Of a stretch of DNA of 64,000 nt, positions 47,946 to 58,970 are shown piece by piece. The first letter of the stretch is position 1, and each line of letters starts with the position of its first letter. Origin of the DNA: Gnetum montanum (taxonomy: Eukaryota; Streptophyta; Gnetopsida; Gnetales; Gnetaceae); contig MNCI01026966.1 in assembly GCA_015680685.1 (NCBI GenBank), positions 125,185-189,184 of the forward strand. Direction: 5' to 3'. A program made the translations under genes and the position numbers. The notes beneath the pieces are model-generated. The model was not told the DNA's origin and made no database searches. It saw only the letters and a program-made list of their open reading frames with translations.

Positions 47946-48743
47946 CACACTACGCTACGCTACGCTGTGTAGTGTAGCTACCAATATTGAAAGAAATCTT
48001 GCATGAAAGTTGAGAATACCTATTTAAGGCTTGGCCAGGAAAATAATTGCAACTCTGTCTTTTATGTTGAAAGGTCCTGGGACCTACTGAGTTCATCCTT
48101 GGGACATTTTGGTGTTTTTCATCCTTGCTACGCTATGCTATGCTACATAGCATAGCATAGCATAGCAGCCAATGTGATATGCATCCTCATTTGATCTACA
48201 ATGATGGAAACTTTGCTTAAGGCCCAAGGGCTAAGTGGGACAGGCATTTTTGGAGGCCAAAGTGTGGCCAAGTGCAATCCTCTTGCTAGAACCACTTGGC
48301 AGAGGGCCTTTGTACATTCTATCCTTACTACACTGTGCTACACTACGTAGTGTAGCATAATGTAGCACCCAGTTTGGCTTAGATTTTGACTCAATCATGC
48401 AAACATTTTGTCACGAGATGTCAGTCATGTCCTAGCGTGTCAGTAGAGCAAACTTGTTTGATGGTTGAAGTGTGGAAAAATTTGTTTACTCCATCAGAGC
48501 CATCTGAGTAGGTGTATCATTAGAATGCATCCCTACTACACTGTGCTACACTACGTAGTGTAGCACAACATAGCACTTAAATGAAGAAGATTTCTGAAAA
48601 AATTTACCACATTTTTGCTATGTCATATTGCTCATGCATCAAGGATGAAGTGGGGCAGATACCTTGAAGGACTGAATTTTTATCAATCTACATCTTTTGG
48701 GCACAATTAGTCTTCCCAAGGCTTACTACACTATGTAGTGTAG
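47946..48743. repeat. Five palindromes spaced about 190-205 bp in the LTR of G
   Basis: Cores lie at 47946-47978, 48127-48167, 48337-48356 (perfect 20 bp), 48542-48567 (perfect 26 bp) and 48726-48743. All are built from CTACACTAC/GTAGTGTAG or GCTATGCTA/TAGCATAGC words. The DNA between them is diverged. Confidence 0.85.
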
Positions 48744-50449
48744 CGTAGCGTAGCAGGTCTCTCAGTTAGAAATCTTGTCGAACTATTTCATTCATCTTGA
48801 ACACTTTTGAAAACTCCTAGAATGGACCTTAGGTAGACCATTAGCTGGGTCAAGTGTCAAGCTGGGTAAGCTAGAGGGTGTAGCTAGCCTATCAGCCTCA
48901 GAGATAGAAAATTTATCAGAATGTACGGTCTACTCCTGGTGCCTTTTTTATGCAAACTAGCCTTGTGGTTGGGCACCACGTTGACTGTACTGTAGAGAGT
49001 ATTGTTTGCATGGTCCAATGTGACACCATGCTTGTGGGGACGCTTGCCCAAATCCTAGGACTACTAAATCATGAGAGTCCTAAAATTTTATGGTGTTTCA
49101 ATGGCTTCTCTTTGTTGACGTTTGGAGGACCTGCCCAAGAGATGTCGACAAAGAAAATAAAACACCATGAAGAAAAAGACATCAACATTGCTCTTCAATG
49201 CCTGCTTGGACCACACTTCACTACACTTGAAAGTACCAGGTGAGTGATTGTGAAGTAAGGGGACAAAGGATGGGGTTGAGGAAACAAGTTCAGGGAAGAA
49301 AGAAACGTAGGATGTAATGCTTTGGAAATTTTTTACTATAGCATGATCCCTTCTCAGAGTGCTTATGAGGGAATCAGCACACATGGGGTGTGTTTCTTTG
49401 TTGGCCTTTGACCTCTCATCAGAGTGCTTATAGATGGTCGATTTATGGCCAAAGCGAGTGTAAAGTAGCTGCTGTGCCATTTGTTTTTGGCACCCCTTTT
49501 TTTTGATCTTTTCTACTCTTTTTTCATTTTTGTGCTTTTCCTTTGCTATACACCCACATTCACTTGCAAGAAACCTATTGTTGCAGGATAGGTGTTTCCT
49601 CCCCAAGATGAGTTGTGTTTCATCCATGTGGGGCTTTGATCTACCTACAGATGCTTCCCATGGGGCGAGTTGCATTATGCTCATCGTGGACTTGAGGGTT
49701 GGGCATGTGAAGAGGCTTTATATGCATTGGGAAAGCTTGTGAAAAGGGATATGAAAAATTGCAAGTATAAGGAACGGAGGTTAAATTGGCTGAAAGGGAG
49801 AATAGGGTGTGCACTCCCAAGTAGCTAAGCTAACTAGAGTGATTACATTGGAACAATGTAGTGTCTTGCTCTTGTGGTGAAGCACATCTCTGAACAATGC
49901 CATCTTGGCTTGTATCCTGCAAACACAATAGATAGAAAACCAGAAAAATGACTATGAAGTGAAGTGAGAGCAAAGTCCCGCTTGTTTTGGACACTGTCGG
50001 AGTGGCAAGTGTTGTTGCTAAAGTGTGTGATGTCCAAAGTAGGAAGGCTGGCATAGATCTTGGCCATGGTAGGCTGGAAAGGGTGGCATTGAAGAGACTA
50101 GGAGTAGCGGTGATGCAAGTGCTCAAGATTCCTTGTCCAAAGTAAACATCATGCAGTCCAGCTGCAAGGTGGGAAGCCTAACAGCTGAACACCTCTTAGA
50201 CTTAGATGATGGTGAGGGCTGGAGGATGGAAATATTATGGCTGGGCCACAATAGTGTTGAGAATCTAGTAGCAGGTGCTGACAGTAAGAGCTACTGCTAG
50301 GATGAGTGGTTGTGGTAGCGGTAGCTTTGGAAGGTTAACAAGATGTCAAATGAAATCTCTAGAAGATCAGCAAGATGCCAAGGGTGGTGACACTGTGCGC
50401 ATTCTAGAGGATTTTTTCTTAGCATCGTGAACTATATTCTACAACTACA

Positions 50450-50466
50450 ATGCCCCACCCTGTGTT
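50450..50466 (-). other. Polypurine tract of element G
   Basis: On the minus strand ACACAGGGTGGGGCAT directly precedes TGTAGTTGTAG, the LTR start. Confidence 0.6.
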
Positions 50467-50551
50467 ATTTAGGAAGTTTGAGAGTGTGCACACTTGCTTG
50501 TTCATAGGGTCATGGATGTGAGCTAGGGGGCATTGCACTACAAACCTAGTT

Positions 50552-50890
50552 TAAGGTCTTGGTAGACCATTAGATGTACTGGTTTAGGATCCCAGCAGAC
50601 CATGATGTACTAGTTTAAGATCCTAGTAGACTGCTGTGCTTGTTTATCATTGTAGCGGATGGTGGATGGCCAGTTTAAGGTCATAGCGGATCATGCTATG
50701 GGTGCCAGTTTTACTTCATAGCCCAAGGATGTGTTGTGCCATTTTAACATTATAGCGGACCCTCTATGCTAGTTTATAGTCATAGAAGATGCTCTGTGCT
50801 AGTTTATAGTCATAGCATACTCTATTTGCCAATTTTACATCGTAGTGGATAATCTTTGCCAGTTCTACGTTGTAGCGGATAATCTACTTA
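50552..50890 (-). repeat. Motif array between integrase and LTR of G
   Basis: About eight diverged copies of CTAGTTTAAGGTC(A/T)TGG.AGACC or GCCAGTTTATAGTCATAGCGGA, spaced roughly 40-45 bp (plus-strand reading). Confidence 0.75.
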
Positions 50891-50921
50891 CCTTGCTTTG
50901 TATCTGATGTAGTCCTTTGCG

Positions 50922-52190
50922 TCAAACATAGTATGGCTTGAGATATAAGTGGTTTATGGGATTTGCAAACTCATTGCCATTCATATTATCCAATTTAAAT
51001 GCCCCATTCTCATAGGCTTTTGTGACTACAAAAGGGCCTTCCCAGTTGGCTGAGAATTTATTTATAGGTTCACGAACAACCTTGAGAACTAGGTCTCCTT
51101 TTTTGATTGGCCATTGATGTAGGTTGCAATAATGCTTCTGCTGTTGTTTATCTTGATACCATTCAATGCAATCAAGTGTTTGGGCACACTCCTCCTCTAC
51201 AGAGTCAAGATCAATGATCCTTGACTCGTTGTTTTGAGTTGTGTCCACAATGTTTGTCATTGTTTATCCTGATACCATTCAATGCGATCAACTGTTCGGG
51301 CATGCTCCTCTACGAAGTCAAGATCAATGATCCTTAACTCATTATTTTGAGTCATGTCCACAATGTTTGAGAGGATCATCCAAAGTGATGGAACCTACAA
51401 TTCAAGAGGTAACACTGCTTCAGATCCATAAACAGGGTTGTATGGGATCTTACTTGTAGTAGTTTTGCATGTCGTACAGTAAGCTCATAACATATAGAGG
51501 ATTTGCTCATGCCATCATCTTTTGCTGCTGCTAAGCATCTTTTTGAGAAGGTTAATGATGGATTTGTTTGTTGCCTCTACCTGACCATTTACCTATGGGT
51601 AGTATGACGATGAAAAATATTGCTTGATGCCAAGGTTATCGCAAAAGGTTTTGGTTTCCATGCTACCGAATTATGGCCCGTTGTTTGTCACAATAGTCAT
51701 GGGAAGGCCAAACCTTGTTACTATGTTATCCAAGATAAAGTGGAAAACCTATTGAGATATGTTCTTTATTAGGGGAATAGCCTCTACCCACTTTGTGAAA
51801 TATTCAGTTGCAGTGATAATGAAGCTATGCCCTGTAGAAGACTTAGGCATGATGGGTCCTATGATATCTAGTCCCCAATGTTGGAATGGCCACGTAATCT
51901 GTGTAGGATGTAGTTTTGTAGGTGACACATGTATGAGATTTTCATGGCATTGACATACATCACATGTCCTAACTTTTGCAATGCAATTTCATTCTATGCA
52001 AGGCCAGTAGTACCCTAGGCATCTGATTTTTGTTGCCATAGCCCTAGGGGCTATGTGTCCTTCACATAGTCCCTCATGGACTTCGTTAAAAATTTTTTGT
52101 GCTTCTTCCCCACCAATGCAAGTTAGCAATATCCCATCAAAGGAGTGTTTGCATAAGGTGTTATCTCCTATGAGGACATACTTCCGGGCT
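50922..52190 (-). pseudogene. Integrase of element G
   Basis: Nearly complete on the minus strand. Zinc finger: FNEVHEGLCEGHI with CDVCQ. Core: HWGLDIIGPIMPKSSTGHS (first Asp), IVTNNGP (second Asp changed to Asn), VNGQVEATN (Glu kept). The C-terminal domain is an open 112-codon frame at 51260-50922 (KKGDLVLKVVREPINKFS, NWEGPFVV, NPINHLYLKPYYV). A tandem duplication at 51145-51371 shifts the C-terminal frame. Stops and the lost Asp mean it is inactive. Confidence 0.88.
51145..51371 (-). repeat. Tandem duplication of about 115 bp inside integrase
   Basis: 51145-51260 and 51261-51371 are near copies, both holding GATACCATTCAATGC and GTCAAGATCAATGATCCTT. The second is about 5 bp shorter, so the two are out of frame with each other. 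Confidence 0.88.
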
Positions 52191-52239
52191 CGCTTTCATA
52201 TTGCATCCTTTTGAGCAGATGTCAAGTTGTGTTGGGGTT

Positions 52240-53230
52240 TGCCATGTTGAAGGTAAGCTTTAATGTTGGCATACCATTCTTGGATATCTATTACACTTAT
52301 AGATGCAATGTATGCCACTTGAGTAATAGGATGTGTGCATTCTATTATCGAAGTAGGCAAAGTTGCAAACAGGTGCAAGGGCACATTCAATGCTAATGTG
52401 GCTAGCACATCAGCTATGGTGTTCTCGTTACAAGGCACATGTTGAATGTCTAGCATTGTGAATTTCTTTAGTAAATTCTTAGTTAGGTTGCAATAAGGTT
52501 GTAAATGTGAAGCCTTGCAAGAACAGACTTTAGTGATTTGGTTGACAACTAATTGCCAGTCGCCCTGGATTGCCAAATGTTGGATCTTTTAGCTCTTGAG
52601 CGGTTAAGAGGCCTCTAAGGAGTCCTTCATACTCAACTACGTTGTTCATACAAAGGAATGTAAAGTGATATGCAAAGGGTTGAATTTCCCCAAAGGGAAG
52701 TGTAATAAATGTAGCGGCGCTACCATCTCGTGTAGTTGAAGCACCATTAAAATGTAAAGTTGCTTCGAAATTAGATGGTACAGGGTTTAGGCTATTGATG
52801 TGTTCATCTGGGAATTTGGGTTCTATTATTGCCTGATTGTCAACGGGTGAAGTTGTAAGCTGTGTGGCTATTGCTTGACCCTTTTTTGATGATTGTGCCA
52901 CATACTGTAAATCAAATTCTGCCGTTATAGCTTTCCATCGGGCTATCCTACTACTCTTGTACAAGTTGGCTGTGATAGCCCAAAGTATGTTGCTCTTGCA
53001 TATGATATTAAATTTGCTGCGAAATAGGTAATGTCTCCACTTTTTGAGTGCAAACACTAGGGCGAGAAAATATTTTTCTACCTTATTGTAATTTTCCTTG
53101 TAAGATATTAATGCATGGCTTAAGTAATAGACTGAGATTTCCGATCCATCATCTCTTTTTTGACATAACAATGCCGCAATAGATGTGTCCAAAGTAGCAA
53201 GGTAGATGTAGAAAGGCTTATCCCTCTATG
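52240..53230 (-). pseudogene. Dual RNase H of element G
   Basis: The 220-codon open frame 53192-52530 starts with Ty3 RNase H (ALLCQKRDDGSEISVYYLSH, then YFLALVFALKKWRHYL). It continues into a second RNase H (ATLHFNGAST, then NNVVEYEGLLRGLLTAQEL). The second domain is finished in the overlapping frame 52576-52196 (GDWQLVVNQITK, then NTIADVLATLAL). In the second domain the first catalytic Asp is Asn (FNG for FDG); Glu and the two later Asp remain. A frameshift near 52570 separates the parts. Confidence 0.88.
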
Positions 53231-53249
53231 GTGGGTAAACATTTGGGAG

Positions 53250-54500
53250 ATGCAAAAATATTTTTCTTTAGGTTATCAAAGGCTTGTTGACATTGATCTG
53301 TCCACTCAAAGTTAACCCCCTTCTTAAGTAGGTGTTGCATGGGGTGTAACTTGTTCGTCAACCTTGCGATAAATCTTCTGATAAACTATTCTCTGCCTTG
53401 TAACCTACACAGCTCTTTAAGGTTTGTAGGTGGTGCTAAGTTGACGATGGCCCTCACTTTATCATGGTCCACTTGTATTCCTGTTTCCAACACTACGAAA
53501 CCTAGCATGTATCTGATTTTAACTCCAAAAACACATTTCTTAGAGTTGAGGCATAGGTCATGCCTATGACAACGTCGAAGGACTATATTGAGATTGTTGG
53601 GATGATTGATAGCTTCCTTAGACTTGACTGCTATGTCATCCATGTAATTTTTCAATCTCTCCAAGAGGTAGTCACTAAAAATGTATGTCATTGCTTGTTG
53701 GTAAGTTGCTCCAGCATTTTTGAGTCTAAAGGGCATCATTGTATAATAAAAGGTTCCCCAAAGGGTCATGAAAGTGGTTGCCAACTAATGATATGGGTTT
53801 ATATGGATCTGGTTATAGCCCGTAAACCCATCCATGAAGGACAATAAGGCATGACCAGCTGTAGTGTTGATAAGTTGATCGATACTTGGTAGTCGGAAGT
53901 CATTGTTAATTGTTGCTTTGTTCAAATCTCGAAAGTCTATACAAATTCATATACCTCCCATTTTCTTAGAAACTATAATGATGTTCAATACACATTTTGA
54001 GTAATCGACCACCCGAATGAAACTAGCTTGATAAAGCTTGGTGATTTCATCCTGTACAGCTAGTGCAATCTCTGATTTGATTTTGCGAGCCTTTTGCTTG
54101 ATTACTTTAACACGCAGATCTAGGATAATGTTGTGTTGTATGAGCCATGGGTCTAGGCCTAGCATGTCACCATGAAAACACTTTAACATTATCGTGGAGA
54201 ACTTTTGAAATATTTTGGTGTACTTATGGATGTAATAGGTGCTAACTTTCAGGGTTTTTGCTTCACTCTAGAGGTAGTTATAGCGATTTCTACAAGAGGG
54301 TCCTTAGTCACATCCCCAGGCTCTAAGTCTAAGGCTTGGATGAGATGTTTGGGCTAGTCTAGGGATGTTTCCAAGGATGCTACGGTGTTGTGAGAGGATA
54401 ACTCATAGTCTACCAATACTGGATTCAAGCATCTTGTAAATTTGCCAAAGGGATCCATCAAGGTTAAAGGCGAACAGAGATCACCATGCATAGCCATTTT
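53250..54500 (-). pseudogene. Reverse transcriptase of element G
   Basis: On the minus strand the N-terminal part at 54189-53947 reads GLDPWLIQHNIILD and EITKLYQASFIRVVDYSK. It is followed by FYYTMMPFRLKNAGATYQQA and the catalytic box NYMDDIAVKS (YMDD at 53646-53635). LNSKKCVFGVK and LGFVVLETGIQVD come next, and the connection region is at about 53400-53250. The YMDD box is intact. Stops occur between blocks, so the gene is broken. Confidence 0.88.
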
Positions 54501-54601
54501 TTTATTGGACTTGTCACAACAAGAAAATAAACCAAGTTAAGTGATACTTGTTTGAAACAAAAACATCTAACAAACATATGTAAAGTAGTAATGTAATGTA
54601 A

Positions 54602-54690
54602 GAAATTGCTAGTTTAAGGTCTTGGTGGACCGCCACTATGCAAAATTTGTAAATTAAAATTTCCAATTTAAGATCTTAGCAGACCATAAC
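54602..54690 (-). repeat. Motif array upstream of RT in G, left of element E
   Basis: Two copies of the CTAGTTTAAGGTCTTGGTGGACC motif end at the insertion point of element E. The array resumes at 63778. Confidence 0.75.
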
Positions 54691-54869
54691 TGAAACACCA
54701 CTAATTTCATCCTAACACTTTGAAATGAGAACAACTCAGGCCCCTCCCCTTTCAAGCATTTAGGAGGAAAAATTTGACTAAGGCATGGAGCTAACGCCCA
54801 ACTTCTCAAGCCAGCTACCCCTTAGCATGAGTAAATCCAATGAGTTCAAGATCAAGTTAAAAATGGTCC

Positions 54870-55600
54870 AAATATAATGGTGCAAGCCATCCTCAAGGGT
54901 CAGTATTCCCTACATGAGTTTCAGCATTCAGGAGTTCAGATTTCGGGTCAAATTGTACAAGTTTTCTCACTCACGCTAATGCTCTCGCTGAGGTCACACT
55001 GGTAGCATGAGTACAATACGAGCAACTATGAGAACCTTGAAACTGAGTTAAAATGATTTGATTTCAAGGGTGCAAGCCATCCTCAAGGGTTACTATTCCC
55101 TACTTCATTTTTAACATTTGGGAGTTCAAATTTTGAGTCAAATTATACAAGTTTTCTCACTCATGCTCAGGTCACGTTGGCAGCATGAGTACAACATGAG
55201 CAACTATGAGAACCTCGAAATTGAGTCGAAATGATTTGATTTCAAGGGTGCAAGTCATCCTTAGGGTTCATTGTTGAAAAATTCAAGTTCCAGCCTTCAA
55301 AATTCCAAATTTTATGTCCAAAATTGCAAGTTTTTGTAGCTCACACTGTAGTCATGCTGAGCTCACGCTGGTAGCATGAGTCCAGCGTGAGCTACCAAAA
55401 GTGGTCTAAAACAAGGCACATCCAAGCTCAAATTTTGACTTGTAGATCACTCTTAAGGTCAACCACAGTCAGGAAATTGCTATACTCAAGAAACAGGCTT
55501 CAAAAATCAAAATTTGGTGTGAAATATGTCATATTTAGCTCACTCACGCTAACAGCGTGAGTGCAGCATGAGTGCAACGTGAGTACTGATCACACCTAGT
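54870..55600 (+). repeat. About 190-bp tandem repeat with palindromic cores in U3 of E
   Basis: Four units, each ending in a CTCACGCT..AGC(A/G)TGAG block, at 54963, 55154, 55341 and 55535. Units 1-3 also share CAAGGGTGCAAGCCATCCT. The third core has 12-bp arms, 55360-55371 and 55382-55393. The fourth has 8-bp arms, 55543-55550 and 55554-55561. Confidence 0.85.
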
Positions 55601-56046
55601 TAAAAGCATGCCAAACACATGCTGAGGAGGCGCCAAGACAAAATCAACTCATGCTAGAAGCTCTGGTGGGATAGAGATGCCTCAAATAGCCACAAAACCA
55701 CTCAAATCGACATCCTGTAGCAGTCAATTTAGGACCAAGAAGTTTCAAGCAAGCCAGAGTCAATCTCTCTTGTTGTACATTATCATTTTTTTTTGTAAAT
55801 TTTCACATTTTGTGAGTTGGTCAAGCTCTTACGCTCCAAATTGTATCTGCTTCTATGGGCGTAAGCTAGCTTGTGTAAGCCAACACATGTTGTAAGATAC
55901 AATGCATTCAGTCAAGAATGTAGCCCACGTACGCACGTCCAATTGACATGTAGATGTCCATCTAACACCTATCACATGATCCTTTTTTCTCTCATTTATT
56001 AGCCATTGATCCATCTATGAGGTCCATACTTGAACCTGGCCAAACC

Positions 56047-56055
56047 TTATAAATA
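56047..56055 (+). promoter_or_regulatory. TATA box in 5' LTR of E
   Basis: TTATAAATA in CCAAACCTTATAAATACCCC, identical in the 3' LTR at 63200-63208. Confidence 0.8.
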
Positions 56056-56614
56056 CCCCATCCATTCGCATAAAACGGGGGGCGGGGGGGATGGGGGGGG
56101 GGTAATTTTGAAGGTTGATGGCTTAGGAAACACTGACTGGCAACTTTTGGACGCTTGAGCACATCTAACTCCTAGCATCCAAGCACTTGCAAGCACATCA
56201 CCTTTGGGATTAGCGCTTGACTTGTCATCCACAGGTGTAGCTATGCTTTGACTGGTGCACATTCATTCTAAGCAATACAATACAGTTCATTTTTCCTTCC
56301 ATTATATTGTTTACTCTGTTTTAAATCCATTTTACATTTTTTTACAATATCGGTTCTGTATATGCTCTGTTTGCATTTCGTACGTCACTTTTTACATTTC
56401 AAACATCATTTACAATAACCCCAATGCAAGCCATAACTTATGTTTAGGGAAGTCCTTGGTTGATTTGCATGCAAACCATCCAAGGCACTCTGCCTTCGTT
56501 TTCCTTTCCAGCTTGCCCTCACGTGAAGGTAGGGTCAGCTGTGTCTGTCCAATGATCTTTTGGTGTTTGTTTTTCCTTCTAGCCTTACACCGATGATTTC
56601 ATTCTATACAGTAA

Positions 56615-56634
56615 ATTGGCGCTAGAAGGAGGGC
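56615..56634 (+). other. Primer-binding site of element E
   Basis: TTGGCGCTAGAAGGAGGGCC lies 4 bases after the LTR end. It begins TGG, as expected for pairing with a tRNA CCA end, but differs from the tRNA-Asp-type site of element D. I cannot name the tRNA. Confidence 0.65.
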
Positions 56635-56713
56635 CAAAATTGTTTACCATTTGTCAAAAACTAAAATTGAAGCCTGGCATGTCAAGCTAGCCTACTCACA
56701 CTTGGCTTGACTT

Positions 56714-56916
56714 ACCCATGCTAAGGCCAGTCATTCATGCTAATAGCTTGCTCATGCTGATAAGCCCAGTCACTCATGCTGATAGCTTGCTCACGCTGAC
56801 AAGCCCAGTCACTCACCCTGACAGCTTGCTCACGCTGACAAGCCCAGTCAGTCACACTGATAGCTTGCTCACGTTGACAAGCCCAGTCACTCACACTGAT
56901 AGCTTGCTCACGCTGC
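56714..56916 (+). repeat. 39-bp tandem repeat in leader, coding for a 13-residue repeat
   Basis: About five copies of a 39-bp unit (GCTCACGCTGACAAGCCCAG + TCACTCACACTGATAGCTT). It is an exact multiple of three and lies within an open frame 56718-56969, giving repeats of TSPVTHTDSLLTL. It uses the same CACGCT words as the LTR palindromes. Confidence 0.85.
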
Positions 56917-57507
56917 TATGGAATCTTCCCACATCCTCACACCTGAAAAATATAACTTCATTTATGTGAAAATCCAAGCCAACTTCCTATTGATTGCATA
57001 GAAAGAGAAGCAAAGCGAAACTATGAGCTCATCTACAAGGGAGTTTGTGAGTTCACTCCCTCAGAATTTGACATAATCCCTTTTTCTAAGCCCCATCATC
57101 GACTCATATCCCAGCTTCTCATGGTAAGGAATCAAACTTCACAGCCACCTTTGATAGAGCCTTAGAGCGAAGATGAGGAAGACGACTTTGCTTCCACTTC
57201 CACCCACTACATATGAAAAGTACAAACCCATGGAGCACCTCTGACTACTTCAACACAACACGTTTAAGGGATCACCTCACAAACTATGGCTGGGAAATGG
57301 GTTTTACTAGCTATTCAACAATACCGAACTACTCACTACAATGTACCACACCCTGTAATCCCATCTTTGAGTGTTGCTCCACCACAAAAACCAACAATCC
57401 AATAGCCTCCTTTTCCACAAATAATGCAATAGTCGAATTACTATAAATTGCAATCCACTTAGCCCACTAGTCTACCTACCATCCAAGAGTGCACAGACAC
57501 AAAGAAA

Positions 57508-58970
57508 ATGATGCACTTATTAACTGAAGAGGTAAAGCACCTTAAAACCGCAAACAATAACGAAGTCAAGGTGTTGGACTTCTACCAAGATGACCCAATC
57601 CACCCTTNAAATAATGAAGTCAAGGTGTTGGACTTCTACCAAGATGACCCAATCCACCCTTCAATTCCACCATTAACCTTGCCAAAGAAAATCTCATTAC
57701 CTCAACTAAGCAAGTACAATGAAGAGGGAGATCCAAATGCCCATCTAGTAACATTTCGACTAGAATGTCTACTGCTTCAGGCCTAGCCTCATACAATTCT
57801 ACATGTATTTGCTATGTCCTTAACGGGAAAAGCTTTAGACTGGTACCAAGCTCTAGCCCGTAACTCTATATCCTCTCTAGAGGATTTGTTACATTAGTTC
57901 ATTACCCATTTCAAATATAATCTAACTTGAAGCCACACTAGATAGCTTGATTTAGATTAAATAGGTGCTGTTAAAGCCCATACAAAAATTTATCCAAAGG
58001 TGGAGTGCAGCTTTGAACGAACTTCACGAACCCATCCTTGAAACATACTTACTTACTATTCTTAAGGCTACCGTGAATGACTTCATTAAGTCAAAACTTT
58101 ATTATTTGAGTGCTCGTACTTTGAATCAAGTGTTTTCACAAATTAAGAACATAGAAAAGGTGGCGCAATCAAGCAATGACCTAGCTTATGTGGCCTACAG
58201 AAGCCAACATGCTTGCAAGAAAAAAAATAGTAGCGACAGCGGCCGCAAGCGCAAAAGAAACCAACTGGGGCCCAACAACTAAGCAAACTAAAGCCCCAAC
58301 TAACAAAACCACCAAATTTGGTGCCAACTTACCTACATCAGCAAGGGCCACCCCAAGGCCCAAATTTCAGTGCAAGGACCACTCAAAGTATACATCACTA
58401 CCGATGCTACCCTTTGAACTATTGGAGCAACTCTTGAAAGCTGGGCAAATCCAACACAAACACATATCAGTGATAACCCTCCAAAAACATGATAGGTACT
58501 GTGAACTACTAAGGAACCCCACATTAGTAGTACCAAATGAGCCCCCAGTCCCACAACATTTTAAATTGGACCAATACTATCATTACCATCAATTGGCTGG
58601 TCACAGTACAGACAACTATCATGCTTTGCAGGATGATCTGCAGAGAATGATAGAACAAGGCCAATTGGTGATCGACATGGTGAGTCAATCCAACACAGAC
58701 AATGCCTCCTATGTCATAAACTTAATTAGCATAGGTGGAAAGCTCAAACTTGTGCAACAACCTTTTATGATCTGTGTGCCTCCTAACAAGGCAAAGGTCC
58801 TCATAACCTCCACAAGCAAGAGGCTTCCCTTTATTTTCAAAATGCTGCCTCAGGCACCCACAACACCATTTGTGGTTAAGGTTCCACAACAATTGTTTGC
58901 TAAGATGTTAAACTGGCATGATGCAATAACAAAAATTGCTAAGCAACCTTTCGTCGTCAAGGTGCCATGA
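57508..58970 (+). pseudogene. gag of element E
   Basis: The capsid core reads PLTLPKKISLPQLSKYNEEG, DPNAHLVTF, then ALDWYQALARNSISSLEDL (57660-57900), the Tat-type gag pattern. From 58188 a 260-codon frame includes a Thr/Lys-rich stretch. The zinc-knuckle position follows, DQYYHYHQLAGHSTDNYHAL (58570-58630), where the expected Cys residues are Tyr. Repeated QPFVVKVP segments come next. One N at 57608 is flanked by duplicated sequence, and stops separate the two frames. Confidence 0.82.

Larger units (their letters stand above)
46903..50449 (-). repeat. 3' LTR of element G, about 3.5 kb
   Basis: Both ends carry the same inverted terminus (TGTAG at 46903, CTACA at 50445-50449). A minus-strand TATA box, CCTATAAATACC, lies at about 47488-47499, which gives a very long U3 and about 0.6 kb of R-U5. 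Five palindromes lie at 47946-48743. Open frames inside (up to 198 codons at 49088-49684) show no known protein. Length fits Tat/Ogre elements. The partner LTR is not in the window, so the ends rest on termini, polypurine tract and the break in element D. Confidence 0.7.
54691..56610 (+). repeat. 5' LTR of element E
   Basis: Aligns with 61862-63750. U3 holds a repeat of about 190 bp with palindromic cores (54870-55600). TATA box TTATAAATA is at 56047-56055. A G-rich run lies at 56077-56102, where transcription should start. R-U5 runs to ATACA at 56610. Confidence 0.92.

Noticed and set aside
49088-49684. 198-codon minus-strand frame inside the LTR of G
   Set aside because: No domain recognised, and its position within U3 of an LTR makes coding unlikely; kept only as a note in the LTR entry.
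56047-56262. Minus-strand frames at 56047-56262 and 63219-63401 with similar peptides
   Set aside because: They lie antisense in the R-U5 region of the two LTRs of element E; similarity is due to LTR duplication, not protein conservation.
56714-56916. Regular repeats resembling a CRISPR array
   Set aside because: Units are directly contiguous with no variable spacers, and the context is a plant retrotransposon.
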